NCBI RefSeq assembly: GCF_037976825.1
Contig: NZ_CP150269.1
Location: 7,171,501 to 7,235,500, forward strand
Length of the DNA stretch: 64,000 bases
Reading direction: 5' to 3'
Source: Paenibacillus sp. FSL K6-1330
GTDB lineage: Bacteria > Bacillota > Bacilli > Paenibacillales > Paenibacillaceae
A program made the position numbers and the translations under genes. Positions 51,778 through 59,877 of the stretch are shown in pieces. The notes under the pieces are model-generated. The model did not search any database and was not told where the DNA came from. It saw nothing but the letters and a program-made list of their open reading frames with translations. Every line of letters begins with the position of its first letter. The first letter of the stretch is position 1.

Positions 51778-52583
51778 ATGTCACCTTATACAAACAGATG
51801 ATGAAAGTAAATATGAAAAGCTTGATGAACTACGCGTTCGGTTCCGCTTTCTATATCCTCCTGATGTTCTGGTTATATCCCAGCATCGCCAAGAACACAA
51901 AAGCCATTGATGATTTAGTTGCATCGATGCCGGAGGGCGTCGGAAAAGCCTTCGGGCTTAATGGTTTCGGTACAGCAGAAGCTTTCATCTCCGGGGAATA
52001 TTACGGATTAATTCTGGTTCTCATCCTGGCTATCGTCTGCGTGCAGCTGACGACCCAGCTTATGGCCAAATTGGTCGATCAGGGCTCGATGGCCTATCTG
52101 CTATCCGCCCCGACAACAAGAGGGAAAGTGGCGCTCACGCAAGTGATGGTTACGACAAGCGGGCTCTTCCTTATCTTAGCTGTTACGACGTTGGCCGGCT
52201 TCGCCGGAAGCGCTTGGCTGCTGGGGGATTCCTACGAATTCGATACCGCCCGATTCATCCAGATGAACGTAGCGGCTTTCCTGCTCTTTTTTGCCATCTC
52301 CAGCGTCTGTTTTCTCGTGTCCTCGCTGTGTAATGATGAGAAGAAGGCACGAAGCATTTCCGGGTTGATTACGTTTGGGTTCTTCAGTCTGGATTTGATC
52401 AGTAAATTCAGCGAGAAAATCGAATGGCTGCGCAACCTTACCCTCTTCTCTCTCTATCGGCCCGGTGAAATTGTTAAGGGGACTGGGGAATTCATGACAA
52501 CCTCCCTAGTGCTGGCCGCCATCGGTCTGATCGCATTTGGTCTGGCCGTCGTGTTATTTCGAAAACGAGATTTGCCGCTGTAA
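51774..52583 (+). CDS. ABC-2 type transporter permease
   Basis: A 269-residue membrane protein with six predicted helices, the first at about 17-37 and the last ending in VVLFRKRDLPL. ABC2_membrane family features include SMAYLLSAPTTRGKVALTQ, the cytoplasmic coupling segment between helices 2 and 3. Start ATGA overlaps the ATPase stop. No second permease follows, so a homodimer is expected. A long perfect hairpin ends the operon. Confidence 0.88.
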   Translation: MNVTLYKQMMKVNMKSLMNYAFGSAFYILLMFWLYPSIAKNTKAIDDLVASMPEGVGKAFGLNGFGTAEAFISGEYYGLILVLILAIVCVQLTTQLMAKLVDQGSMAYLLSAPTTRGKVALTQVMVTTSGLFLILAVTTLAGFAGSAWLLGDSYEFDTARFIQMNVAAFLLFFAISSVCFLVSSLCNDEKKARSISGLITFGFFSLDLISKFSEKIEWLRNLTLFSLYRPGEIVKGTGEFMTTSLVLAAIGLIAFGLAVVLFRKRDLPL

Positions 52584-52619
52584 TCAAGCATCTACCGATT
52601 TACCCCATATTTGTTATTT

Positions 52620-52674
52620 GCAACTCAAGAGGCTCCACCATCTGTTGTAGCAGACGGGGAGCCTCTTGAGTTGC
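52620..52674. terminator. Long-stem terminator between convergent genes
   Basis: A perfect 17-bp stem: GCAACTCAAGAGGCTCC (52620-52636) with its complement at 52658-52674. It separates the permease gene from the convergent cupin gene. Confidence 0.75.
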
Positions 52675-52695
52675 TTCTAACGGCTAATCTTTATG

Positions 52696-53202
52696 TTATT
52701 TCACCCATTTATGCAGAAGTGGTCCTTCCTCTCCAAAAACAGGGTCCATATCCGGGACAGGCACGCTTCGGATTTCGTTGATCGCCTGCGCCCGATCCGT
52801 CGGGTTCCGCTCCCTCATATTTGGCGTATTCCCTTCGGGATAGGCACCAATCACTTCAAAATCAGGGGTGCTGGTGAGCTTCATATGTGCAGTGCCCGCC
52901 GGCAAAACAATCACATCACCGGTAGCAAGCTCTAGCCGTTCTCCTGCATCGCCGCCCACAAGAACGGTCGCGCTTCCAGACCGCACACCCAGGACCTCAT
53001 GTGTATTGCTATGATAATGATGGTAATCGTATACGCCGCCTGCCCAGCTTCCGCTCCAGTGATGCCGGTTGAAGGCAGCCTCCAAGCCGCTCGGGTCATC
53101 TGCGAATACTCCATTGTATACAATGACCGGCAGATCGGGATTATTCGGAACCTCTCCATCATCCTTCACGAAAAATGATCGGACATGTACTTCCACGATC
53201 AT
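52696..53202 (-). CDS. Cupin-domain protein (YjlB-like)
   Basis: A 168-residue protein with one RmlC-type beta-barrel. The metal-binding cupin motif 1 is YDYHHYHSNTHEVLGVRSG (three His and a Glu), motif 2 is DVIVLPAGTAHMKL. The N-terminus FFVKDDGEVPNNPDLPVIVY is the signature of the YjlB group of Firmicutes cupins, whose function is unknown. The start may be ATG 53202 or GTG 53196; AGGAG lies 3 and 9 bases before them. Monocistronic. Confidence 0.85.
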   Translation of the reverse strand: MIVEVHVRSFFVKDDGEVPNNPDLPVIVYNGVFADDPSGLEAAFNRHHWSGSWAGGVYDYHHYHSNTHEVLGVRSGSATVLVGGDAGERLELATGDVIVLPAGTAHMKLTSTPDFEVIGAYPEGNTPNMRERNPTDRAQAINEIRSVPVPDMDPVFGEEGPLLHKWVK

Positions 53203-53299
53203 CCGCTCCTTTCAACTCATTGATGCACTCGTAGTACCAGTACCCGGGACGAGCCGTTTTCAAACCGAGTTGTCCAAAAATAAATGTTATGGAGAACGG

Positions 53300-53809
53300 T
53301 CAAAGCGAGTTAACCGTTCTTTGTGGTATCATGTCCGAGCCGCCCAGCATGGCCTCCGCAATCATCAGGAAATCCTCTCGTTTGATCTCCAAATGCCCAT
53401 AACGAAAGGCATAGCCCCAATTTCGCTTCCCTCGCGTAAAGCTAAGCTGGTCCAATAGGCAGGCTATTTTGACTTCCTGACCGGGAATATACCGGATATC
53501 CCGGCGCAAGGGGACGAATGATGCCGTCATTTGATACTCGTAAACTCGATCATTCACAACCTGGCCCATGGCTGTAAAAGCTTGGAGTGCCTCCCCAGAC
53601 CTCAATTCGGTGCGCGGGGAATAATAGATCAGCCAATCTCCTTCGCGCATACGCCGCAGTGGAGCCGATTTACCGTGACATAGTTGGGCGAATCCCCCTT
53701 CCATCCCCAATTTCACATGCGATTCGGATACCACTCCAATCCAATAACGGGTCCGCTCTTCTAATTGCTCCAACACATCCTGATAGTCCACGACCTGACG
53801 TTCCATCAT
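53300..53809 (-). CDS. EVE domain-containing protein (UPF0310)
   Basis: A 169-residue protein with an EVE/PUA-like domain: RTRYWIGVVSESHVKLGMEGGFAQLCHGK, cited in parts WIGVVSESHVKLG and FAQLCHGK, then RMREGDWLIYYSPRT and the C-terminal KREDFLMIAEAM. EVE domains recognise modified nucleobases in DNA or RNA. ATG 53809 overlaps the stop of a DinB gene by four bases, so the two are translated together. A longer open frame to 53893 lies in the DinB coding region and is not needed. Confidence 0.88.
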   Translation of the reverse strand: MMERQVVDYQDVLEQLEERTRYWIGVVSESHVKLGMEGGFAQLCHGKSAPLRRMREGDWLIYYSPRTELRSGEALQAFTAMGQVVNDRVYEYQMTASFVPLRRDIRYIPGQEVKIACLLDQLSFTRGKRNWGYAFRYGHLEIKREDFLMIAEAMLGGSDMIPQRTVNSL

Positions 53810-54348
53810 ACACGCTGCTGCTCCAAGGCTTGTTTCAACCGGTCTAGCTGCCGGACATGATGCCGATAATGCATCTCGATGAGCAAAAACCACTCTTGGG
53901 CATGCAATCCTCCGAAACTCGGATGGGGGACGGTATGCTGCAGGGATGCCTCTCCAAGCATTGGCTCGGTTTGTCTCATTCGTTGGACGACAGTATCCAA
54001 ACCTTGAATCAACTGCTCTTTCGTTGCAGGCTGCTCCGGGGTATATTGGGGAGACGGCGGAACCTGAATACGGATGGGAGGGAAACTGCCCTGTCCGAAT
54101 ATTGCCATACCTACTTCCGTTTTTCCCGCTGAAGAGACTGCTGCATCCTCAATCGGGTTTAAACATAACTCAATATTTCGCAGATGCATGGATAACGCGG
54201 ATTGAATCAAGTGCTGATACATTTGCCCGATCGACCACTCGTCCTCTGCTTGTCTGTACTTTAATTCCTCCATGCTGAAACCATCCAGCTCCTGTAGATA
54301 CACCTGCACCGTCTCTTCAAACCGCTGCAATGCTTCCGTTGTATTCAT
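53806..54348 (-). CDS. DinB family protein (second in window)
   Basis: A 180-residue four-helix-bundle protein. The metal-binding His residues fit the fold: MYQHLIQSALSMHLRNIE near 45-60 and HYRHHVRQLDRLKQALE at the C-terminus, with the conserved SFGGLHAQEWF before it. GGGAGTG lies 8 bases before ATG 54348. The end overlaps the EVE gene. The upstream WYL-type regulator gene lies 63 bases away and is separated by a terminator. The role is unknown; damage-response or thiol-transfer functions are known for relatives. Confidence 0.85.
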   Translation of the reverse strand: MNTTEALQRFEETVQVYLQELDGFSMEELKYRQAEDEWSIGQMYQHLIQSALSMHLRNIELCLNPIEDAAVSSAGKTEVGMAIFGQGSFPPIRIQVPPSPQYTPEQPATKEQLIQGLDTVVQRMRQTEPMLGEASLQHTVPHPSFGGLHAQEWFLLIEMHYRHHVRQLDRLKQALEQQRV

Positions 54349-54388
54349 ATCTACCACTCCCATGAATCGTCTTTGTACCGAATATACA

Positions 54389-54424
54389 AAAACGCTACTG
54401 ACAACGTCATGTCAGTAGCGTTTT
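54389..54424 (-). terminator. Terminator of the WYL regulator gene
   Basis: Perfect 14-bp stem AAAACGCTACTGAC (54389-54402) / GTCAGTAGCGTTTT (54411-54424), overlapping the regulator's last codons and continued by T on the minus strand. Confidence 0.85.
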
Positions 54425-55359
54425 AAAATCTTTTCCGCCTCGTCGCGGATCCGGTCACGGAGGGATTCCGGCTCAAGGACAACGACGTTCGATCCCCAGC
54501 CGAGCACCCACTGCATAATCTCCTCCGGCCGGCGAACGCGGAAGCTCATAAGCAACCCGTCCTCGCATTCTTCAAATGTCTCCATGTAATAATTTCCGGA
54601 TTCCTTAACTCGATCCGCAATATCGGGACTTGCCAGAACCCGCACCCGCAGGTTACGGTCATCCGGAGGTCGATAGTCCTCCAAGTTAAAATCCGGCGGC
54701 ATCTCAAAACGCTTGTCAAGGACCGTCAGATCCTTCATGCGGGACAGCCGAAAATGACGAATGCCTTGCCGGAGGTCACACCGGGCAACTAATGTCCATA
54801 AACCTTGAAGAAATGCCAGTCCGTAAGGAGCTGCAGAGCGAAAGCTCTTTCTGTCGCCTTGGGAGTCGGGCATCTTCTTCATATAATAGAATTCTATCTT
54901 ACGCCCTTCCAGTATGGCTCGGCGAACCACTTCAACATAGTCCTTCTCTTCTTCTGAAGTTGTCTTGTTACCGGGAGTAATCAGCCGCATGGTCTTCCGA
55001 ACACGCGAAGCATCGGCGCGCACAGGCTCCGGCAGAATAGACTCTATCTTTTTGCGGGAAGCCTGAGCCTTCAAACCATATCCTTTGTCAAAGCGTTGCT
55101 CGATGAAATCCGTTCCAATGAGCAGCGCCACGGCTTCCTCCGCCGTGAACATGACCGGTGGCAGAAAATACCCCGCCATTAACGAATACCCTTGCCCGGG
55201 AGCTCCCATCACGGGTACGCCTGCCTCGCTAAGGGCCTGAATATCCCGGTAGATGGTCCGCACGCTCGTCTCAAATATGGATGCCAAATCTTCAGCCCGC
55301 ACAACCTTTCGCTGCTGCAGCTCAAGCACGATAGCCAGCATCCGGTCTGTTTTGTTCAT
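54412..55359 (-). CDS. HTH-11/WYL domain transcriptional regulator (YafY family)
   Basis: A 315-residue regulator with an N-terminal winged HTH (VRAEDLASIFETSVRTIYRD followed by IQALSEAGVPV) and a WYL domain in the middle (about 145-225, with KIEFYYMKKM and LWTLVARCDLRQGIRHFRLSR) plus the C-terminal WCX extension. WYL domains bind nucleic acids or small ligands. GGGAGG lies 10 bases upstream of the ATG. Such genes commonly control neighbouring DinB, VOC or SRPBCC proteins, which fits the DinB-EVE pair downstream. Confidence 0.92.
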   Translation of the reverse strand: MNKTDRMLAIVLELQQRKVVRAEDLASIFETSVRTIYRDIQALSEAGVPVMGAPGQGYSLMAGYFLPPVMFTAEEAVALLIGTDFIEQRFDKGYGLKAQASRKKIESILPEPVRADASRVRKTMRLITPGNKTTSEEEKDYVEVVRRAILEGRKIEFYYMKKMPDSQGDRKSFRSAAPYGLAFLQGLWTLVARCDLRQGIRHFRLSRMKDLTVLDKRFEMPPDFNLEDYRPPDDRNLRVRVLASPDIADRVKESGNYYMETFEECEDGLLMSFRVRRPEEIMQWVLGWGSNVVVLEPESLRDRIRDEAEKILKRY

Positions 55360-55438
55360 GCTGCTGTACCTCCCGTTCCATTATTAAAGCCGGTGCTCTA
55401 TTATTCTGCAAACAGCGAAACCAGTCAAGAAGATTAGC

Positions 55439-56188
55439 TTAAACCTCTCCCCAGTACACCTTCGTCTCATAATCAAAAAACACGCAGCCAGCCTGCTCAT
55501 TCCGTTCATATATCGTCCGCAGTTCGTTCATCATCGGCTCGTAGTTTGGATGCCCTGACAGCGGAGCGTAAGAGGATGAGTGCAAACGGCCGCATAATCC
55601 CTCATAATCAAACGTCTGCCGATTGAAGAATTTCGCCTCCTTCATGTCCCCCGCCTGGAAAAAAGCAGCCAGCGTTTCGTGCGCAATATTCTTCTGATCC
55701 ACTACTTTATAATCGGTGCCATAGGTAAGGAGCAGCTGCTCATACGCTTCCAGAAACGGCGTTCCCTGCGTGAGCCTGGAATTCCAGATCAGGGCAACCT
55801 TCCCGCCCGGTCTCAGGATCCGCCGGAATTCCGATTGGGCGGCATCACGGTCAAACCAATGAAAAGCCTGGGCGCTCACGATATGATCCACGGATTGATC
55901 AGGCAGTCCCGTCACTTCGGCTGAACCCGTAACCATTCGAAACCCGGGCTCGCCTCCAAGGTCCGACTCGGCAGCTTCCCGCATCGCCTGATTGGGTTCC
56001 ACGGCAGTTACGCGGCTCCCCCGCTTCAGCAGCAGCTTCGTGAAGATCCCCGTCCCGGCCCCAATGTCGGCAATCTCGCCGTCCAATCCTACCGTATCAT
56101 ACAAATAATCCATGACCTCTTGCGGATAACTCGGGCGATACTTCGTGTACAAATCGACGCGATTCGAAAACCGTTCCTTGCTGTTCAT
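55439..56188 (-). CDS. Class I SAM-dependent methyltransferase
   Basis: A 249-residue methyltransferase. Motif I is EIADIGAGTGIFTKLLLKRG, followed by VTAVEPNQAMREAAE (ribose-binding acidic residue), motif II DHIVSAQAFHWFD and FRRILRPGGKVALIWNSR. This is the Methyltransf_11/ubiE-like small-molecule type. ATG 56188 (MNSKERFSNRVDLYTKYRPSYP begins the family core) has GGGAG 10 bases upstream; a longer frame to 56326 has no homologous content. Substrate unknown. Confidence 0.9.
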   Translation of the reverse strand: MNSKERFSNRVDLYTKYRPSYPQEVMDYLYDTVGLDGEIADIGAGTGIFTKLLLKRGSRVTAVEPNQAMREAAESDLGGEPGFRMVTGSAEVTGLPDQSVDHIVSAQAFHWFDRDAAQSEFRRILRPGGKVALIWNSRLTQGTPFLEAYEQLLLTYGTDYKVVDQKNIAHETLAAFFQAGDMKEAKFFNRQTFDYEGLCGRLHSSSYAPLSGHPNYEPMMNELRTIYERNEQAGCVFFDYETKVYWGEV

Positions 56189-56373
56189 CCTAACCACGCT
56201 CCCATCAAGATATAAGCGAAATCCAGACAACGACGATTGTAGTTTCATTAGATGAAACTTAATTTCATTTTTCAACTCCATTTTATAGCAACACTCGCTA
56301 ATTAGCCAGCATTTATTGCCTAACACCTAATCAGATCGGCGGGTGCCTCATTTTGAGCACTTACAATACAGAA

Positions 56374-56408
56374 AACCCCGCATTCGCCTGGACAGGTGAA
56401 CCGGGGTT
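56374..56408 (-). terminator. Terminator of the permuted papain-fold gene
   Basis: AACCCCG (56374-56380) / CGGGGTT (56402-56408) with an inner CACCTG/CAGGCG pairing; the minus strand ends GGGGTTTTC. It lies 115 bases past the stop at 56524; the bases between show nothing else. Confidence 0.65.
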
Positions 56409-56523
56409 ATTTGGGATTCAATTAGAACGGACTGCCTGTCGAGCTGAGTCGTGATTGTCGTCGCCGCCACCTGCAAAATATGTTACAGCAAACAGGCTGC
56501 CGAAACCTGATGCGAAGTTGAAT

Positions 56524-57060
56524 CTAGGGCTCATACTCGCTCAGCTTCCCCTCATAGATCAGCTGCAGGCGCTCGCTTTGGCGAAAATCGTCCGGCGTCA
56601 CCAAGGCGGGCAGCTTATCCCATAGCCTGACTCCGGACCGCTGCAGAATCTCCGCCACGAATTGCGAACAAAAGTAGGAATTGCTGAATTCGATCGGTTC
56701 CTTTAGCGCGATGCCCAGGACGCCCAATATATTATAAAAATACTTTTTGTCCTTTCGGATAAAAGCCTGCAGGACCCGCTTCATTTTCGCGATGTCGCGT
56801 TCCGACACCTGAAGCTCATAGATGACGCACGTCGTGTTGGGATATTTGCTGAACGTTCCCGTCTTCAAATCCTCCTTCACGAATCCGCCGTTCAGAGGAT
56901 TGTTCGGATTCTTCCTCCCGAAGCTATATAACTCCGACAACTCCCGGTTAAAGGATATCGAAGCGTGGTTGTAAGGTGCTCTCGTGTAGCCCTGAATGAC
57001 TTTCGTAAAGAGCGTGCCGGTATTGGTAAGCAGTATAAAGACCGAGCGATCATCTACCAT
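56524..57060 (-). CDS. Circularly permuted papain-fold protein (YiiX/NlpC-P60-like)
   Basis: A 178-residue protein without signal peptide. His32 in APYNHASISF stands before Cys131 in SNSYFCSQFVAEIL, the reversed His-then-Cys order of circularly permuted NlpC/P60 (YiiX, LRAT-like) thiol enzymes; LSELYSFGRKN supplies the usual third strand with Glu. Members act as amidases or acyltransferases on lipids or peptides. It is divergent from a CdsA-like gene, only 106 bases apart, so a lipid-related role is conceivable. ATG 57060 has AAGGGGA about 12 bases upstream. Confidence 0.8.
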   Translation of the reverse strand: MVDDRSVFILLTNTGTLFTKVIQGYTRAPYNHASISFNRELSELYSFGRKNPNNPLNGGFVKEDLKTGTFSKYPNTTCVIYELQVSERDIAKMKRVLQAFIRKDKKYFYNILGVLGIALKEPIEFSNSYFCSQFVAEILQRSGVRLWDKLPALVTPDDFRQSERLQLIYEGKLSEYEP

Positions 57061-57166
57061 TTACGAAATTTCCCCTTATCCGTATTGAATTATTCCTTCA
57101 TAATAACATATGATTCCTTTAGTAGAACAAGAATGATACCCGTGACAAGTTGGTGATGATAGGCAT

Positions 57167-58081
57167 ATGGACAGCTCGCTTTTAACCTTAATCCTGATAT
57201 TCTCCGTCTTATCGGTCATCCAGCTCCTCTATTACGTGATGAGCAAGACGCAGCCGAATATCGACTATACCGAAGTCGGATTTCGCATCAAAACCTGGTG
57301 GGGCATGCTGGTCATCTTCTGCTTGGCGACACTTCTGAATCCGGTAGTTTCCCTTCTATCCCTTATGGTGCTAACCTTCTTTACGCTCAAAGAATATTTC
57401 TCGATGATCAAAACACGAAAAGCCGATCGTCGCTTATTTCTGTGGGCGTATTTAACCATACCGGTCCAATTCTATTGGATCTACATCGAATGGTACGGGA
57501 TGTTTATCGTGTTTATTCCGATCTATGTATTCCTGGTGCTGCCGCTTCCGCGGCTGATCAACAAAGGCACCGTCGGATTCATGCGCAGCGTCAGCTCGAC
57601 CCAATGGGGCCTGATGCTCATGGTGTTCGGTCTCAGCCACCTGGCCTATTTCCAGTTTGCCACGCCCCAGTATGGAGCAGGTCTGGTGCTGTTTCTGGTC
57701 GTCTTAACGCAGCTGAACGATGTGGTGCACACGATCGCCTCCCTCTATTTTGGTAGACGAAGAATTGTGCCTACCTCCAACCCAAATCTGACTTGGGAAG
57801 GCTTTGCCTGCGCGTTTATCATTACCACCGTAAGCTCATATCTTATCTATCCGTATCTGACGCCGCTCAGCCCGACGTTTGGCCTTCTGTCCGGCATGCT
57901 CATCAGCCTCGGCGGCTTCTTCGGCAGCTTGACGGTTTCGGTGCTGAAGCGCGATTTGTTAATCGGAGATGACGGGCGGTTCGATGCCTTGAAGAAAAGC
58001 TATCTGAGCCGGGTCGACAGCCTGACCTATACCTCACCGATTTTTTTTCATTTCATCCGTTACTTCTATGACTTTATGTAG
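57167..58081 (+). CDS. CdsA-like phosphatidate cytidylyltransferase family protein
   Basis: A 304-residue membrane protein with about eight helices. The C-terminal part keeps the family shape (LNDVVHTIASLYFGRRRIVP, then SLTVSVLKRDLLIGDDGRFD and YLSRVDSLTYTSPIFF). The canonical CDS signature KRxxxxKDxGxxxPGHGGxxDRxDS is degenerate here: GDDGRFDALKKSYLSRVDS replaces KD...PGHGG...DRxDS. So this is a paralog and not the housekeeping enzyme; it may activate a different lipid. The weak ribosome site (GGTGAT) precedes ATG 57167. It ends in a terminator. Confidence 0.82.
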   Translation: MDSSLLTLILIFSVLSVIQLLYYVMSKTQPNIDYTEVGFRIKTWWGMLVIFCLATLLNPVVSLLSLMVLTFFTLKEYFSMIKTRKADRRLFLWAYLTIPVQFYWIYIEWYGMFIVFIPIYVFLVLPLPRLINKGTVGFMRSVSSTQWGLMLMVFGLSHLAYFQFATPQYGAGLVLFLVVLTQLNDVVHTIASLYFGRRRIVPTSNPNLTWEGFACAFIITTVSSYLIYPYLTPLSPTFGLLSGMLISLGGFFGSLTVSVLKRDLLIGDDGRFDALKKSYLSRVDSLTYTSPIFFHFIRYFYDFM

Positions 58082-58105
58082 TACCTCAGATAACCACAGG
58101 TATAC

Positions 58106-58150
58106 AAGCCATAACCATGCGAGCTTAGGCTCAACTTGGTTATGGCTTTT
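58106..58150 (+). terminator. Terminator of the CdsA-like gene
   Basis: Perfect 12-bp stem AAGCCATAACCA (58106-58117) / TGGTTATGGCTT (58137-58148), then TT. Confidence 0.8.
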
Positions 58151-58494
58151 GTCAGATATAGATTTCCGTGCCAAATCGCTTTAGCCTCCTAAAATATAGA
58201 AAGTTGAACCAAAACAGAGACTGCTCTCGAAAAGCATCTATGTATTCGTTTTCTTGCTCCATAGAGCGGTTTTACATTTAGGAGCCAATTACGATAGTTT
58301 ATTACATAGGGTGTCATATGGGTTTATATGGAATGAAAGGTTTTAAATGGGGATGATATTATCCCTTTATACCTGGATTTTGCCCCTTGACATTGCTTGC
58401 TATAGAAAAAGCGCATACCTAATCCGAGTCCCATAGAGTAGGCGCACCATACTGGTCTTCACAAAGAGAGACAGAGAAGAGAGGAGTGAGGAGT
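58151..58494 (+). other. AT-rich leader of the exopolysaccharide operon, no gene seen
   Basis: This 340-base stretch holds no credible coding frame. It contains a TTGACA at 58387-58392 without a proper -10 at 17 bases, and several AT-rich blocks that could serve as -10 boxes. I see no riboswitch fold that I recognise; in particular the c-di-GMP aptamer signature is absent. The long leader leaves room for a regulator site or an attenuator. Confidence 0.4.
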
Positions 58495-59847
58495 TTGCAG
58501 TACTTTTTTTATGGACTAGCCAGCGTATTCCTTGTGTTTCAAACCCTGTATACGTTCATCCCGCTGCTATGCAGCAAGGTGAAGAAGCTGAATCCTGGTC
58601 TCGCCGAAAAATCAATCTCTGTGCTCGTCCCCGCTTACAATGAGGAGCTGACGATTCGGAATTGCATCGATGCCATGGCTGGCTTGCATTACAGCAACTA
58701 TGAAATCATGATCATCAACGATGGCTCCAAGGATGGGACGTTATCCGCGCTTGACGAACTCCTGGATTTGGAGCCGGATGGCAGGATGGCAGACAGTAAA
58801 CTGACTTATAAGCCAATAAAAGGATTTTATCGCTCGCATCGATACCGCCATATTTACGTTATCGATAAGGTGAATGGCGGAAAAGCGGACTCGCTGAATG
58901 CAGGCATCGATTATGCCGCTTCCGATATCGTGATCACCCTGGATGCAGACAGCATGCTGGAAGCCGACTCGCTCAATTACGTGAATCAATACTTTCACGA
59001 TGACGAGATCATTGCGCTGGGCGGTACCGTCAAAATTGTACAGGGTGCCGTGCGGGACAAGAACGGTGCCATCATTGAGAAGTTTCGCGGAAAAGGGCTC
59101 ATCAAGAGCCAGATCATCAATTATACGCACGGCTTCTACGTCCGCAAACTCACGCAATCGTATTTTAATTCGATCGTAGTGATTTCAGGCGCTTTTGGTG
59201 CCTTCTATAAAGACGTTCTCGTTCATGTTAACGGATTCCGCAGCACGGTGGGGGAGGATATCGACATTACGCTGAAAATCCACGAGTACATCAAAGCCAA
59301 TCAATTGAAGAAAAAACTCGTCTACGCCCCTGAAGCGGTATGCTACACCGAATGCCCGGAGAATCTCCCCAACTTCTATAAGCAGCGCATTCGCTGGCAG
59401 AAGGCGTTTATTGACTGCATCCTCATCTATTGGTCCAGGCTGTCTCGGAAATTCAGCGTCAGCGTGAGCCTGTTCTTTGCGATAGACGGGTTTATGCTGG
59501 GGACGCTCTCGGCGTTTACGACGATATTTTATCTGGGGCAGACGCTGATCGTTGGCGGGAACATCCTGCATGCGATCATCTTCCTGCTGATGAGCGTGCT
59601 GCTGAATGCCGCGCAAATCATCATCGCCCTGTACTTATGCCGCAAATATGGCAGTACGTATACGTTCTCCGATTATATGAAGATGTTCTTGTTCAGCCAA
59701 GCGGAGCTGTTAACCTATCGAAATTTGCTGCTGTACATTAACATTGCGGGGACATTCAAATATTTTGACAATGATGAGGGCTGGGGCTTCGTGGAGCGTA
59801 AAGGCGTGGCCGCCATCAGCCAGAACATTGCCGCAGGATCGAATTAA
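58495..59847 (+). CDS. Processive family 2 glycosyltransferase (chitin/PNAG-synthase-like)
   Basis: A 450-residue membrane synthase. One helix at the N-terminus, then a GT-A domain with VLVPAYNEELT (about 45), INDGSKDGT (77), LDADS (149), GED (253-255) and QRIRW (about 297-301), the D,D,D,QxxRW set of processive hyaluronan, chitin, cellulose and PNAG synthases; three or four helices follow. It would polymerise and export a beta-linked chain, most likely of GlcNAc type. TTG 58495 has AGGAG 8 bases upstream; GTG 58486 overlaps that site and is less likely. First gene of the operon. Confidence 0.88.
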   Translation: MQYFFYGLASVFLVFQTLYTFIPLLCSKVKKLNPGLAEKSISVLVPAYNEELTIRNCIDAMAGLHYSNYEIMIINDGSKDGTLSALDELLDLEPDGRMADSKLTYKPIKGFYRSHRYRHIYVIDKVNGGKADSLNAGIDYAASDIVITLDADSMLEADSLNYVNQYFHDDEIIALGGTVKIVQGAVRDKNGAIIEKFRGKGLIKSQIINYTHGFYVRKLTQSYFNSIVVISGAFGAFYKDVLVHVNGFRSTVGEDIDITLKIHEYIKANQLKKKLVYAPEAVCYTECPENLPNFYKQRIRWQKAFIDCILIYWSRLSRKFSVSVSLFFAIDGFMLGTLSAFTTIFYLGQTLIVGGNILHAIIFLLMSVLLNAAQIIIALYLCRKYGSTYTFSDYMKMFLFSQAELLTYRNLLLYINIAGTFKYFDNDEGWGFVERKGVAAISQNIAAGSN

Positions 59848-59877
59848 CTTATGGTGAAGGAGGCTGCCTGAAACAGC

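Noticed and set aside
53300..55359. Reading the EVE-DinB-WYL genes as a restriction or anti-phage island
   Set aside because: No nuclease, methylase or helicase is near, and the WYL gene has its own terminator; kept only as a low-interest observation.
58151..58494. Possible c-di-GMP or other riboswitch before the exopolysaccharide operon
   Set aside because: I could not find the conserved core of any aptamer I know; long AT-rich leader only.
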